Assembly (NCBI RefSeq): GCF_015277895.1 | Contig: NZ_CP063815.1 | Location: forward strand, 1,860,001 to 1,924,000 | DNA: 64,000 nt | Direction of reading: 5' to 3' | Source: Microbacterium abyssi | GTDB taxonomy: Bacteria; Actinomycetota; Actinomycetes; Actinomycetales; Microbacteriaceae | In this document: in pieces, positions 49,715-57,293 of the stretch | Layout: each line of letters opens with the position of its first letter | Position numbering within the stretch: position 1 is the first letter of the stretch | The notes under the pieces: generated by a model | The model's input: only the letters and a program-made list of their open reading frames with translations | Database searches by the model: none | Told to the model about the DNA's origin: nothing | Translations under genes and position numbers: made by a program

Positions 49715-51418
49715 ATGAAGCAGCACAAGCTGATGGGGGCGCTCGCGTTCAGCGGAGCCCTCGCACTCGCCCTCGCGGGCTGTGCGGCCGACACCGGCGA
49801 CAACGGTGACGGTGGCAACGAGCCCGTCGAGACCAAGGCATCGGACTACAACCCGCAGCCGCGCGAGAACCTGGCAGTGGGCGGCGAAGCCCGCTTCCCG
49901 ATCAACGAGATTCCGGAGCAGCTGAACTCGTTCAACGGAGACGGTTCCGCGGACACCGCGCGCATAGCTGCGTGGTACATGCCCCAGATCCTCCTGCAGA
50001 AGGACGACGGCACGCCGTACAAGCACGACGCCTACCTCGACGAGTGGAACATCGAAACCGTCGACGGCAACACCCAGATCACCTTCACCTTCACGGATGA
50101 GGCGCACTGGAACGACGGAACCGACATGGACTGGACCGCCATCGAGGCCACCTGGAAGGCGAACAGCGGCGAGAACGAAGAGTTCAACCCGAACGCGACC
50201 GACGGTTACAAGCAGATCGCCTCGGTCGAGCAGGGCGACACCCCGAAGACCGCGATCGTCACGTTCGACGGCGAGTTCGCATGGCCGGAGATGCCGTTCC
50301 TGACGGGCATCATCCACCCCGCGCTGGCTGACCCGGCGACCTTCAACGAGGCCATGATCGGAGACCCGCACGCCGAGTGGGGTGCAGGTCCCTACACGAT
50401 CGACGAGTTCGACTCGAACGCCGGCTACGTGTCCTTCGTGCCGAACCCCGAGTGGTGGGGCGACGAGCCCCTTCTCGAGCAGGTCTCCTTCCAGGCCATG
50501 GACGCCGCAGCATCGATCAACGCCTTCAAGGCAGACGAGATCGACACTGTCGAGGTCACGAGCAAGGACCGCCTCGAGCAGGTCAAGGACATGGACGACA
50601 TCTCGATCTACCGTGCCACGCAGACCGCGAGCACGCTGATCCAGGTCGACGCCGACAAGCCGCAGTTCGAGGACGTCAAGGTCCGCGAGGCGTTCTTCAA
50701 GGCGATCAACATCGACCAGCAGAAGGAGATCGCCTGGAACGGTCTGGACTACGAGGAGGAGCCGGCCGGCTCGCTCACGCTGTTCCCGTTCCAGCCGGGC
50801 TACTCCAACGCGCTGGCCGAGGCCGGCTGGGAGTACAACCCTGACGACTCGAAGGCACTCCTGGACGAGGCCGGCTGGACCGAGGGCGAAGACGGCATCC
50901 GCGAGAAGGACGGCGAGAAGCTGTCGGTCGTCTACCCCGTCTGGAGCGACAGCCCGACGAACGAGGCTCTCGCCAAGGCGCTGCAGCAGCAGATGAAGGA
51001 GGTCGGCATCGACCTTCAGGTCGACATCCGCCCGTCTACCGACTTCTCGAACGACTACACGTCGAAGAACTGGGACGTCTCGTCGCTGCGCTTCACCTCG
51101 TCCGACCCGTTCGGTGCTGCCTGGTTCTGCCAGCTGTACTGCATGGACATGGGCCTGAACCTCTCGGGTGTTCAGAACGAGGAGACCGACCAGCGCATCC
51201 ACGAAGAGGTCGAGTCGCTTCCGACCGCTGAGGAGCAGACGGCCGCGGCCATGAAGCTCGAGGCAGAGATCTTCCAGGAGTGGGGCCTCATCCCGCTCTA
51301 CAACGGTCCGATCATCTCGGCAACGAAGACCGGTCTCGCGAACCTCACCCCTGAGCCCTACGTGGGCCTGGACGGCTTCGGCGTCCAGCCGGTGGAGAAC
51401 GTGGGCTGGGAGAAGTAA
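49715..51418 (+). CDS. Substrate-binding lipoprotein of the ABC importer (SBP family 5)
   Basis: The 567-residue secreted lipoprotein has a signal peptide ending LALAGC (lipid Cys23), an acidic Gly/Asp linker, and the family-5 solute-binding fold: TFTFTDEAHWNDGTDMDWTA, ADEIDTVEVTSKDRLEQVKD, REAFFKAINIDQQKEIAWNG and YWNQ-like late segments. Family 5 proteins bind peptides, nickel complexes or oligosaccharides. AAAGGAG precedes the ATG. A 131-base gap to the ATPase gene allows separate, higher expression of the binding protein; TATTCT near 49675 could be its -10. A strong hairpin terminator follows. Confidence 0.93.
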   Translation: MKQHKLMGALAFSGALALALAGCAADTGDNGDGGNEPVETKASDYNPQPRENLAVGGEARFPINEIPEQLNSFNGDGSADTARIAAWYMPQILLQKDDGTPYKHDAYLDEWNIETVDGNTQITFTFTDEAHWNDGTDMDWTAIEATWKANSGENEEFNPNATDGYKQIASVEQGDTPKTAIVTFDGEFAWPEMPFLTGIIHPALADPATFNEAMIGDPHAEWGAGPYTIDEFDSNAGYVSFVPNPEWWGDEPLLEQVSFQAMDAAASINAFKADEIDTVEVTSKDRLEQVKDMDDISIYRATQTASTLIQVDADKPQFEDVKVREAFFKAINIDQQKEIAWNGLDYEEEPAGSLTLFPFQPGYSNALAEAGWEYNPDDSKALLDEAGWTEGEDGIREKDGEKLSVVYPVWSDSPTNEALAKALQQQMKEVGIDLQVDIRPSTDFSNDYTSKNWDVSSLRFTSSDPFGAAWFCQLYCMDMGLNLSGVQNEETDQRIHEEVESLPTAEEQTAAAMKLEAEIFQEWGLIPLYNGPIISATKTGLANLTPEPYVGLDGFGVQPVENVGWEK

Positions 51419-51433
51419 GCACTTCTGACAGTC

Positions 51434-51470
51434 GAGGCGGGGTCGGTGGTTCATCCACCGGCCCCGCTTC
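51434..51470 (+). terminator. Terminator of the ABC importer operon
   Basis: Arms GCGGGGTCGGTGG (51437-51449) and CCACCGGCCCCGC (51455-51467) pair over 13 bp with one G-T and a TTCAT loop, extended by GAG/TTC outside. TTCTTCGTCG follows. It lies 16 bases after the stop codon. Confidence 0.8.
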
Positions 51471-51487
51471 TTCGTCGTCCGCGCTTC

Positions 51488-51499
51488 TATGCTGGAACC
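51488..51499 (+). promoter_or_regulatory. Leaderless promoter of the alpha/beta hydrolase gene
   Basis: TATGCT at 51488-51493 followed by six bases leads into GTG 51500. It defines the start codon; the in-frame ATG at 51446 lies within the preceding terminator and is unlikely. Confidence 0.6.
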
Positions 51500-52249
51500 G
51501 TGAACGTCCAGGTGGTCCTCGTGCACGGCATCCGCACGTCCCGCACGATGTGGCGTTCCCAGCTCGCGCACCTCGCCGAGCGCGATGTACAGACCGTCGC
51601 GGTCGACCTTCCCGGACACGGATCGCGCATGGCCGAGACATTCACTCTGGGTGCCGCGTTCGCGGCGATCGACGATGCTGTACAGGATGCCGCGACAAGA
51701 GGTCCCGTGCTCCTCGTCGGCCATTCGATGGGCGGTCTGCTCTCGATCGCCTACGCAGGAGCATCCTCCGCTCCCCCGGTCTCCGCGTTCATCGGCGCCT
51801 CCTGCACGGCGTTCCCGCGCGGAGTCGGCCTCGCGACATATCGTGCGCTGGCCCGTACCTTCAACTCGCTTCCGGACCGGGGCATGTGGCTCACGAACCG
51901 AATGCTCGCCGCCACGATCCCCGAGGAGACCCGTTCGGATTTCGCCGCCGGCGGCTATGCACTCGACATGCAGGACGTCGCGTTGGCGACCCTGGGCCGG
52001 TTGGATCTCGCCGCCGACCTGCGCCGGCTGCGCATGCCGGTGTGGTGGATCAACGGTCAGTTCGACCAGCTGCGCATGCAGGAGCGACTCTTCCAGCGGA
52101 TCACCCCGCACTCCGAGCTCATCGTCGTGCCCCGCACGTCGCATCTCGTCACGGCGATGCGGCCGCGGGTGTTCAATGCGCTGCTGGATGTGGCGATCGC
52201 GACGACGAATCGGGGCGCACTGGAACATGATGCACCGCGATCGTCATGA
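51500..52249 (+). CDS. Alpha/beta-hydrolase-fold protein
   Basis: The 249-residue cytosolic protein has the oxyanion-hole start VVLVHGIRTSRTMWRSQL, the nucleophile elbow VGHSMGG (Ser76), the acid-containing strand MPVWWINGQFDQLRMQERLF, and the catalytic His in VVPRTSHLVTAMRP. Esterase, lipase or lactonase activity is possible, but the substrate is unknown. Its 3' end overlaps the opposing MFS gene by 77 bases; the final ~25 residues are therefore weakly constrained. Confidence 0.88.
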   Translation: MNVQVVLVHGIRTSRTMWRSQLAHLAERDVQTVAVDLPGHGSRMAETFTLGAAFAAIDDAVQDAATRGPVLLVGHSMGGLLSIAYAGASSAPPVSAFIGASCTAFPRGVGLATYRALARTFNSLPDRGMWLTNRMLAATIPEETRSDFAAGGYALDMQDVALATLGRLDLAADLRRLRMPVWWINGQFDQLRMQERLFQRITPHSELIVVPRTSHLVTAMRPRVFNALLDVAIATTNRGALEHDAPRSS

Positions 52250-53465
52250 TCCCTCCGAGGACGGACAGGATGCCGGCGGCGAGGAACAGCAGCCAGAATC
52301 CGCCGACGAGCGCGACGAGCCCCGCACCGAGCAGCGGTCCCAGCAGTTGACCGAGGCTCGCTGAGACGTTCACCACGCCGAGATCCCGGGCGTGATGCTC
52401 GGGGCGCGGCAGCAGGTCTGTGGCGAGGGCGAGGCTGACCGCCATGTACGCACCGTACCCGGCGCCCATCACACCTGCGGCGATCGCGGTGCCGATGAAT
52501 GTGGGTGAGATGAGGATCATCACAGCGGACGCCGCCTGCACGAGCGCGGCGATGATGACGATCGGCTTCCGCGTGCCGGTGCGGTCCGAGATGGAGCCTG
52601 CGATCAGGGATGCCGCGACCACGAAGATCGTGTAGATGACGATGAGCACCAGCAGGTCGTCCTCGGCGGTGGCTGCGGGCGACCCGACGCCGTACAGCAG
52701 GAAGAACAGCAGTAGCGCCGTCCCGAGCGCGTTGCCGAGGTTCACGGTGAGACGGCTCGCGAGCACCCATCCGAAGTTGCGATCCTGCAGGGCGCCGAGT
52801 CGGTCACGCCAGGGCCCCCGCACTCGTGCACGGGGGCGCGCGTGCACGATGTCCGTCGGCAGCGGGTCAGGAAGGAGCAGCGCCGTGCCGAGGCCCACGA
52901 TGAGGATGAACCCCGCGAGCATCACGTAGCCGGCGCCGATGCCGAGACCGAGCAGCACGACGGCGCCCACGCCGACGACGATGCCCACGGCCTGCGCAGA
53001 GCTCACCAGCGCGGATGCCGTGCCCCGCTGTGCGAAGACCTGGTCGGCGATCATCGCCGTGAGTGCGGCCGAGATCACGGCGATGCCGACGGACACGCCC
53101 ACCCAGGCGGCGCCGACCGTCACGGGCTCGGTGGCGACGCCGGCGAGCAGCAGGGATCCGGCGGTCAGCAGCGTGCCGCCGATCGCCCAAGGGCGTCGTC
53201 TTCCGAATCGCGATCTCGTGCGATCGGACAGCATCCCGGCCAGTGGCCCGGCGACGACGCCCGCCAGTCCGCCGATCGAAAGGATGAGTCCCGACCATAC
53301 GACTCCGGTGATCCAGTCCTGCGGCCCGCCCGGGGTGTCCAGCTGCTGCGGCAGCAGCAACTGGACCGGAGTGAGCTGCACGGTCCACACCGCGAGCCAG
53401 GCGACGCCGAACAGCGTCAGCCAAGCCCCGCCGACACGTCCGCCCCGTGGCGCCAGGCCGTTCAC
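52173..53465 (-). CDS. MFS transporter coupled to beta-glucosidase
   Basis: The 430-residue protein has 12 TM segments and the loop GMLSDRTRSRFGRRRPWAIG after TM2, a form typical of sugar carriers of the GPH/SLC45-like type. A second MFS loop, GSISDRTGTRKPIVIIA, lies in the other half. The start is GTG 53465, overlapping the stop of the beta-glucosidase gene by 4 bases (GTGA). Uptake of a beta-glucoside for the coupled enzyme is a reasonable inference; export cannot be excluded. The frame upstream to 53831 is a shadow of the glucosidase gene. Confidence 0.85.
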   Translation of the reverse strand: MNGLAPRGGRVGGAWLTLFGVAWLAVWTVQLTPVQLLLPQQLDTPGGPQDWITGVVWSGLILSIGGLAGVVAGPLAGMLSDRTRSRFGRRRPWAIGGTLLTAGSLLLAGVATEPVTVGAAWVGVSVGIAVISAALTAMIADQVFAQRGTASALVSSAQAVGIVVGVGAVVLLGLGIGAGYVMLAGFILIVGLGTALLLPDPLPTDIVHARPRARVRGPWRDRLGALQDRNFGWVLASRLTVNLGNALGTALLLFFLLYGVGSPAATAEDDLLVLIVIYTIFVVAASLIAGSISDRTGTRKPIVIIAALVQAASAVMILISPTFIGTAIAAGVMGAGYGAYMAVSLALATDLLPRPEHHARDLGVVNVSASLGQLLGPLLGAGLVALVGGFWLLFLAAGILSVLGGIMTIAVHHVPVRPDSSSRSPHPAAH

Positions 53466-54811
53466 CGGGCGCCTGCGATCAGGCCGCGGTACCAGTCGAA
53501 CGACGCCTTCGGCGTACGGCGCGACGTCTCCTGGTCGACGTGCACGAGACCGAAGCGCTGGGTGAAGCCGTCCGCCCATTCGAAGTTGTCCAGGAGGCTC
53601 CAGACCGTGTACTCCTCGACGTCGACGCCCTGGGCGATGGCATCCGCCACCGCGCTGACATGCCCGGCGAGATACTCGATGCGCTGCCGGTCGTCGAGAG
53701 GCCCGTCGACACGGTCCGGCTCGGGGAAGGAGGCGCCGTTCTCGCCGATGATGATCGGCGGCAGGTCGTCGCCGTATCGCTGCTTCGCGTCGACGAGGAA
53801 TGCCGTCAGGGCTGCCGGATCGATCGGCCACAGCTCCCCGAAGCCGGTGTGCTCCGCGCCGGCGGTCGGCACGGGCACAAACGGCACAGGCGCACCTTCC
53901 GGCGCCGCGGCGATCGTGGTCGGGTTGTAGTAGTTGACCCCGTAGAAGTCGGATGCCGACGCGATGACGTGCAGGTCGTCACCCTGCACCGGCATCTCGG
54001 CGCCGAGCGGCGCGAGGTCGGGGTACCTGCCGGTCAGCACCGGGTCAGCGAACAGCCGGTTGTGCACGAGGTCGTAGAGCTGCGCGGCCGTCCGGTCGGT
54101 TTCGGAATCGGATGCCGGACGCACCCAGGTGTGGTTGTTCACGATGCCGACGGCATCCGCTCCATGCGCGCGCAGCACGGCCGCCGCGCGGCCATGTGCA
54201 AGCAGCTGATGGTGCACGGTCGGCAGCGATTCGAACAGCAGCTGCCGCCCCGGCGCCAGCTCGCCGATCGCGTACCCCTGCAGCGAGGTCGAGACCGGCT
54301 CGTTGATCGTGTACCAGTGCCGGACACGGTCGCCGAGCGCCGTGGCGACAAGGTCGGCGTACGCGGCGAATCGCTCAGTGGTGTCGCGTGAGAGCCATCC
54401 GCCATCGGCTTCGAGTTCGCCCGGGAGATCCCAGTGGTACAGGGTCGGGAACGGCGTGATGCCTGCGGCGAGCAGGTCGTCGACGAGACGGTCGTAGTAC
54501 GACAGCCCGGTGGACGACGCAGGTCCCCTCCCATCGGGCTGCACGCGCACCCAGGAGATCGAGAACCGGTATCGATCGACGCCGAGGTCTCGCAGGAGGT
54601 CGACGTCCTCACGACTGCGGTGATAGCTGTCCGGTCCCGGCTCCGCCGTCGAGCCGTCGCGGACGCGGCCGGTCGTGTCGACGAAGTCGTCCCAGATCGA
54701 GCGGCCACGGCCATCGGCGGTGCGGGCGCCCTCCACCTGGAAGGCCGCGGTCGCAGCGGACCATCGCAGGCCTTCCGGCGCGCGCGGGGACAGGGTCGGT
54801 GCATCCGCCAT
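53462..54811 (-). CDS. Family GH1 beta-glucosidase
   Basis: GH1 enzymes hydrolyse beta-glucosides with retention. The 449-residue protein has the early WSAATAAFQVEGA motif, FSISWVRVQPDG, the acid/base Glu171 in YTINEP, the nucleophile Glu357 in IIIGENGASFPE, and the C-terminal WSLLDNFEWADGFTQRFGLV that lines the sugar site. There is no signal peptide, so it acts on imported cellobiose-type sugars. The start is ATG 54811, with GGAGC upstream. It is translationally coupled to the MFS gene. No LacI-type regulator gene is adjacent. Confidence 0.95.
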   Translation of the reverse strand: MADAPTLSPRAPEGLRWSAATAAFQVEGARTADGRGRSIWDDFVDTTGRVRDGSTAEPGPDSYHRSREDVDLLRDLGVDRYRFSISWVRVQPDGRGPASSTGLSYYDRLVDDLLAAGITPFPTLYHWDLPGELEADGGWLSRDTTERFAAYADLVATALGDRVRHWYTINEPVSTSLQGYAIGELAPGRQLLFESLPTVHHQLLAHGRAAAVLRAHGADAVGIVNNHTWVRPASDSETDRTAAQLYDLVHNRLFADPVLTGRYPDLAPLGAEMPVQGDDLHVIASASDFYGVNYYNPTTIAAAPEGAPVPFVPVPTAGAEHTGFGELWPIDPAALTAFLVDAKQRYGDDLPPIIIGENGASFPEPDRVDGPLDDRQRIEYLAGHVSAVADAIAQGVDVEEYTVWSLLDNFEWADGFTQRFGLVHVDQETSRRTPKASFDWYRGLIAGAR

Positions 54812-55010
54812 ACGGAGCTCCTTCGCTCGGGTACGCTCAGCTTGCCGCATCCGAAACGTCCAGCGCGAGCGACGCGCAAGGGAAGGTCCGCAGACCTGGT
54901 AGACTCGATTCTTGGCTTGCGTGTGGGTTTATCCCTCACGACCGTCGGACGGCAGCCCTCTTCCTGCCCACGACAACATCCCATCCATCCCTGAACGAAA
55001 GTTTCCACGC
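54812..55010 (+). promoter_or_regulatory. rpsT promoter and leader
   Basis: TAGACT at 54900-54905 is a good -10 box for rpsT and implies a leader of about 100 nt. The leader contains two small stems, GTG-GGG/CCC-CAC near 54921-54939 and CCGTC/GACGG near 54943-54953, which could take part in S20 autoregulation, but this is speculative. The first ~40 bases hold the ribosome site of the divergent glucosidase gene. Confidence 0.4.
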
Positions 55011-55271
55011 GTGGCAAACATCAAGTCGCAGATCAAGCGCAACAAGACCAACGAGAAGGCTCGCGCCCGCAACAAGGCCGTGAAGTCCGAGCTCAAGACC
55101 GCCGTCCGCACCACTCGCGAGGCCATCGCCAAGGGCGACAAGGCCACTGCCGAGTCTTCGCTCAAGGTGACCTCGAAGAAGCTCGACAAGGCCGTCAGCA
55201 AGGGCGTCATCCACGAGAACCAGGCTGCGAACCGCAAGTCGTCGATCGCCAAGCAGGTCGCGGCTCTCTGA
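55011..55271 (+). CDS. rpsT: 30S ribosomal protein S20
   Basis: S20 is a basic, mostly helical protein of the small subunit body. The 86 residues begin [20 protein letters not shown] and continue with the Lys/Ala-rich helices typical of S20 ([20 protein letters not shown] followed by KSSIAKQV). The start is GTG 55011; the frame is open for 33 codons upstream, but those lie in the leader. S20 is the usual neighbour of holA, comEC and lepA in this phylum, as here. Confidence 0.97.
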   Translation: MANIKSQIKRNKTNEKARARNKAVKSELKTAVRTTREAIAKGDKATAESSLKVTSKKLDKAVSKGVIHENQAANRKSSIAKQVAAL

Positions 55272-55285
55272 GCTGAGCCTTTTTT

Positions 55286-55320
55286 CGAAGGCCCGTCCCG
55301 TTTCGCGGGGCGGGCCTTCG
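55286..55320 (+). terminator. rpsT terminator
   Basis: A 15-bp stem with one T-G pair (55286-55300 with 55306-55320, core GAAGGCCCG/CGGGCCTTC) closes the loop TTTCG, 14 bases after the rpsT stop. A run of six T precedes the stem rather than following it. Confidence 0.7.
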
Positions 55321-55365
55321 GCGTCCCCGGCGTACCACGACGACGGCACGGCTGCAGGGAGTTTC

Positions 55366-55430
55366 GCACGGATGCAGGGCGACACGCCGTGGTTTCAGCA
55401 TGCATCCGTGAATCGGCCCTGCATCCGTGC
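55366..55430. repeat. 15-bp perfect inverted repeat
   Basis: GCACGGATGCAGGGC (55366-55380) and its exact reverse complement (55416-55430) are separated by 35 bases that hold a third partial copy, TGCATCCGTG (55401-55410). It lies between rpsT and the phosphatase gene and may serve as a terminator for the minus-strand gene. Confidence 0.6.
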
Positions 55431-55541
55431 GGGCGGATGCCGTTCAGCGGAGGCGTGCGGGATGGATGCCGTTGCGTGCAGGGTGGCGGATGGATGACGT
55501 TGCCTGCAGGCGAGCGGGCGGGTGCCGTTATGCGGAGGCGT
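55429..55541. repeat. Four degenerate 28-bp tandem repeats at the 3' end of the phosphatase gene
   Basis: Units at 55429-55456, 55457-55484, 55485-55513 (29 bases) and 55514-55541 share the pattern GCGGGNNGGATGCCGTT followed by GCNNGCAGGCGT-like sequence. The fourth unit covers the stop codon and last four codons of the histidine phosphatase gene, so the array seems to have grown outward from, or into, that gene end. There are no unique spacers, so it is not CRISPR. Confidence 0.7.
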
Positions 55542-56217
55542 CCTCGGCGATGACGGCGCGGGCCTCTTCGGGCTCACCGGTGACGTCGCGGGCCAGACGA
55601 TCCTCGAGGTCGATGCCCCCGAGCGGCTCCTCATGCCACCGCTGAAGAACCCAGCCGCTGTCGGGGTCGCCGTCGAGCACGCACATGCCGGTGTTCTGCA
55701 GCCGTCGCTGCACGGCGGTCTCGGACGCCACGTTCGCGGCGCGGGACGACGCCCATACGCGGATGGCTGCACCGTGGCTCACCACAGCAGCCGCGGCATG
55801 GTCCTGGGCGATCCCGGCGATGGCGGCATCGAAGCGGTCGAAGAAGTCGTGGCCGCTCTCGCCGTCCGGGATGGCGTGCGCGAGATCGCCGTTCGCCCAG
55901 CGCCATCCGCCCTCGATGTACTCCTGTACGGCATCGCCGTCATTGCGCATCTCGAGGTGCCCCGCGGAGATCTCCTCGAGCCCCTCACGCACCCGGATGC
56001 CGAGCCCGCGCGCGAGGGCGAAGGGCTGGCCCGTGAGCTGTGTGCGGGTGAGCACCGAGGCGTACACCCCATCGACCTGCTCGCTCTCGAGCACCTGCGG
56101 GATCGCCGCGGCCTGTGCGAAGCCCAGCGCCGTCAGCGCGGCGCCGGGACGCGCGGTGTCGAGTGCGCCTGCGACGTTGCTCGGGGTCTGACCGTGTCGG
56201 ATGAGGAGGAGTCGCAT
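55528..56217 (-). CDS. Histidine phosphatase family protein (phosphoglycerate-mutase-like)
   Basis: The 229-residue protein has the catalytic RHG (residues 7-9) in RLLLIRHGQTPSN, ALTALGFAQA, the second arginine in VYASVLTRTQLTGQPFA, EEISAGHLEMRNDG, and the late histidine in AAAVVSHGAAIRVWA. It is one of the broad-specificity phosphatases rather than a glycolytic mutase. ATG 56217 is preceded by TAGGGT (56224-56229) with six bases between. GGAGG lies in the same spacer, so both leaderless and SD-led translation are possible. Confidence 0.9.
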   Translation of the reverse strand: MRLLLIRHGQTPSNVAGALDTARPGAALTALGFAQAAAIPQVLESEQVDGVYASVLTRTQLTGQPFALARGLGIRVREGLEEISAGHLEMRNDGDAVQEYIEGGWRWANGDLAHAIPDGESGHDFFDRFDAAIAGIAQDHAAAAVVSHGAAIRVWASSRAANVASETAVQRRLQNTGMCVLDGDPDSGWVLQRWHEEPLGGIDLEDRLARDVTGEPEEARAVIAEDASA

Positions 56218-56245
56218 GCCTCCACCCTACGCATCGGCTCGGTGC

Positions 56246-57283
56246 CTAATCGCCGAACGGAGCGCGGGTGGCGATGACCGTGACCATGCGCTCGAGCGCG
56301 AAGATCGGGTCGCGTGCGGCGCCCTTGACCTCGGCGTCAGCGCGGGCGGTGGCCTGGATCGCCAGGCCCAGCGACCGTTCGTTCCACCCGCTCAGATCGC
56401 GTCGGGCGCGATCGACCTGCCAGTCCTTCATACCCAGACGCTGCGCAAGGCTTCGGCTGGGTTCACGGTGCCCGGCGACACGCGCCATGGTGCGCAGCTT
56501 CATGGCGAACGCGGCGACCATCGGCACCGGATCGGCGCCCGAGTCGAGCGCGTGCCGCAGCGCGACCAGCGCTTCTCCGTACCGGCCGGCGATCGCCGTG
56601 TCGGCGACCACGAACGCCGACACCTCGACCCGCCCGCCGTAGTACTTCGTGACCGTCTCTTCGGTGATGTCTTCCTCGACGTCGCGGATCAGCTGCTGGC
56701 AGGCTGCGGCGAGCTCGGTGAGGTCGTCGGCGAACGCTGACACGAGTGCGCGCAGCGCGTTCGGGGCGATCCTCCGGCGCGCGGCCTTGAACTCCCCGGC
56801 GGCGAAGTCGACCCGGTCGCCGTCGCGCTTGATGGTGGGGCAGGCGATTTCGATGCCGCCGCCCGTGCCGGCGCGCAGTGCATCGAGGAGCTTCTTGCCG
56901 CGCACGCTCGCACCTGTGTGGCGGAGCAGCACCGTCGCGCCCTCCTGCGGGTGGTCGAGATACGCGACGGCCTCCTGCAGGAACGCGTCCGTGCAGCGCT
57001 CGACACCTGAGACGCGGACGAGCCGCGGCTCCCCGAACAGCGACGGAGAGGTGAGCGACAGCAGCGTCCCCGGCGCGTAGTCGTCGGCGCGCACATCGCT
57101 GACCTCGAGCGCCGGATCCTCGGCACGCAGATAGTCACGGATGCCGGCGATCGCCCGCTCGGCGCAGACCTCTTCCGGGCCGGACACGAGCACGACGGGT
57201 GCGGGCCGCGGATCCCGCCAGGAGACCTGCTGCACCTTGGTCGCCTTCGCGCTGCCGCGGGCGGAGGAACGAGGAGCACCCAT
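56246..57283 (-). CDS. holA: DNA polymerase III subunit delta
   Basis: HolA is the clamp-loader subunit that opens the sliding clamp. The 345-residue protein has the delta-fold: APVVLVSGPEEVCAERAIAG at the N-terminus, LTSPSLFGEPRLVRVSGVE, and the C-terminal collar-type helices ALRHALDSGADPVPMVAAFA and LGMKDWQVDRARRDLSGW. The start is ATG 57283 (MGAPRSSARGSAK), with TAGGCT 7 bases upstream. It follows comEC by only 10 bases, the common actinobacterial order comEA-comEC-holA. Confidence 0.94.
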   Translation of the reverse strand: MGAPRSSARGSAKATKVQQVSWRDPRPAPVVLVSGPEEVCAERAIAGIRDYLRAEDPALEVSDVRADDYAPGTLLSLTSPSLFGEPRLVRVSGVERCTDAFLQEAVAYLDHPQEGATVLLRHTGASVRGKKLLDALRAGTGGGIEIACPTIKRDGDRVDFAAGEFKAARRRIAPNALRALVSAFADDLTELAAACQQLIRDVEEDITEETVTKYYGGRVEVSAFVVADTAIAGRYGEALVALRHALDSGADPVPMVAAFAMKLRTMARVAGHREPSRSLAQRLGMKDWQVDRARRDLSGWNERSLGLAIQATARADAEVKGAARDPIFALERMVTVIATRAPFGD

Positions 57284-57293
57284 GGATACGAGC

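Noticed and set aside
49673..52228. 851-residue minus-strand frame opposite the binding-protein gene
   Set aside because: Antisense of the lipoprotein and hydrolase genes, with no recognisable motif or ribosome site.
55429..55541. CRISPR array candidate
   Set aside because: The 28-bp units are degenerate and directly adjacent with no unique spacers, and no cas gene is in the window.
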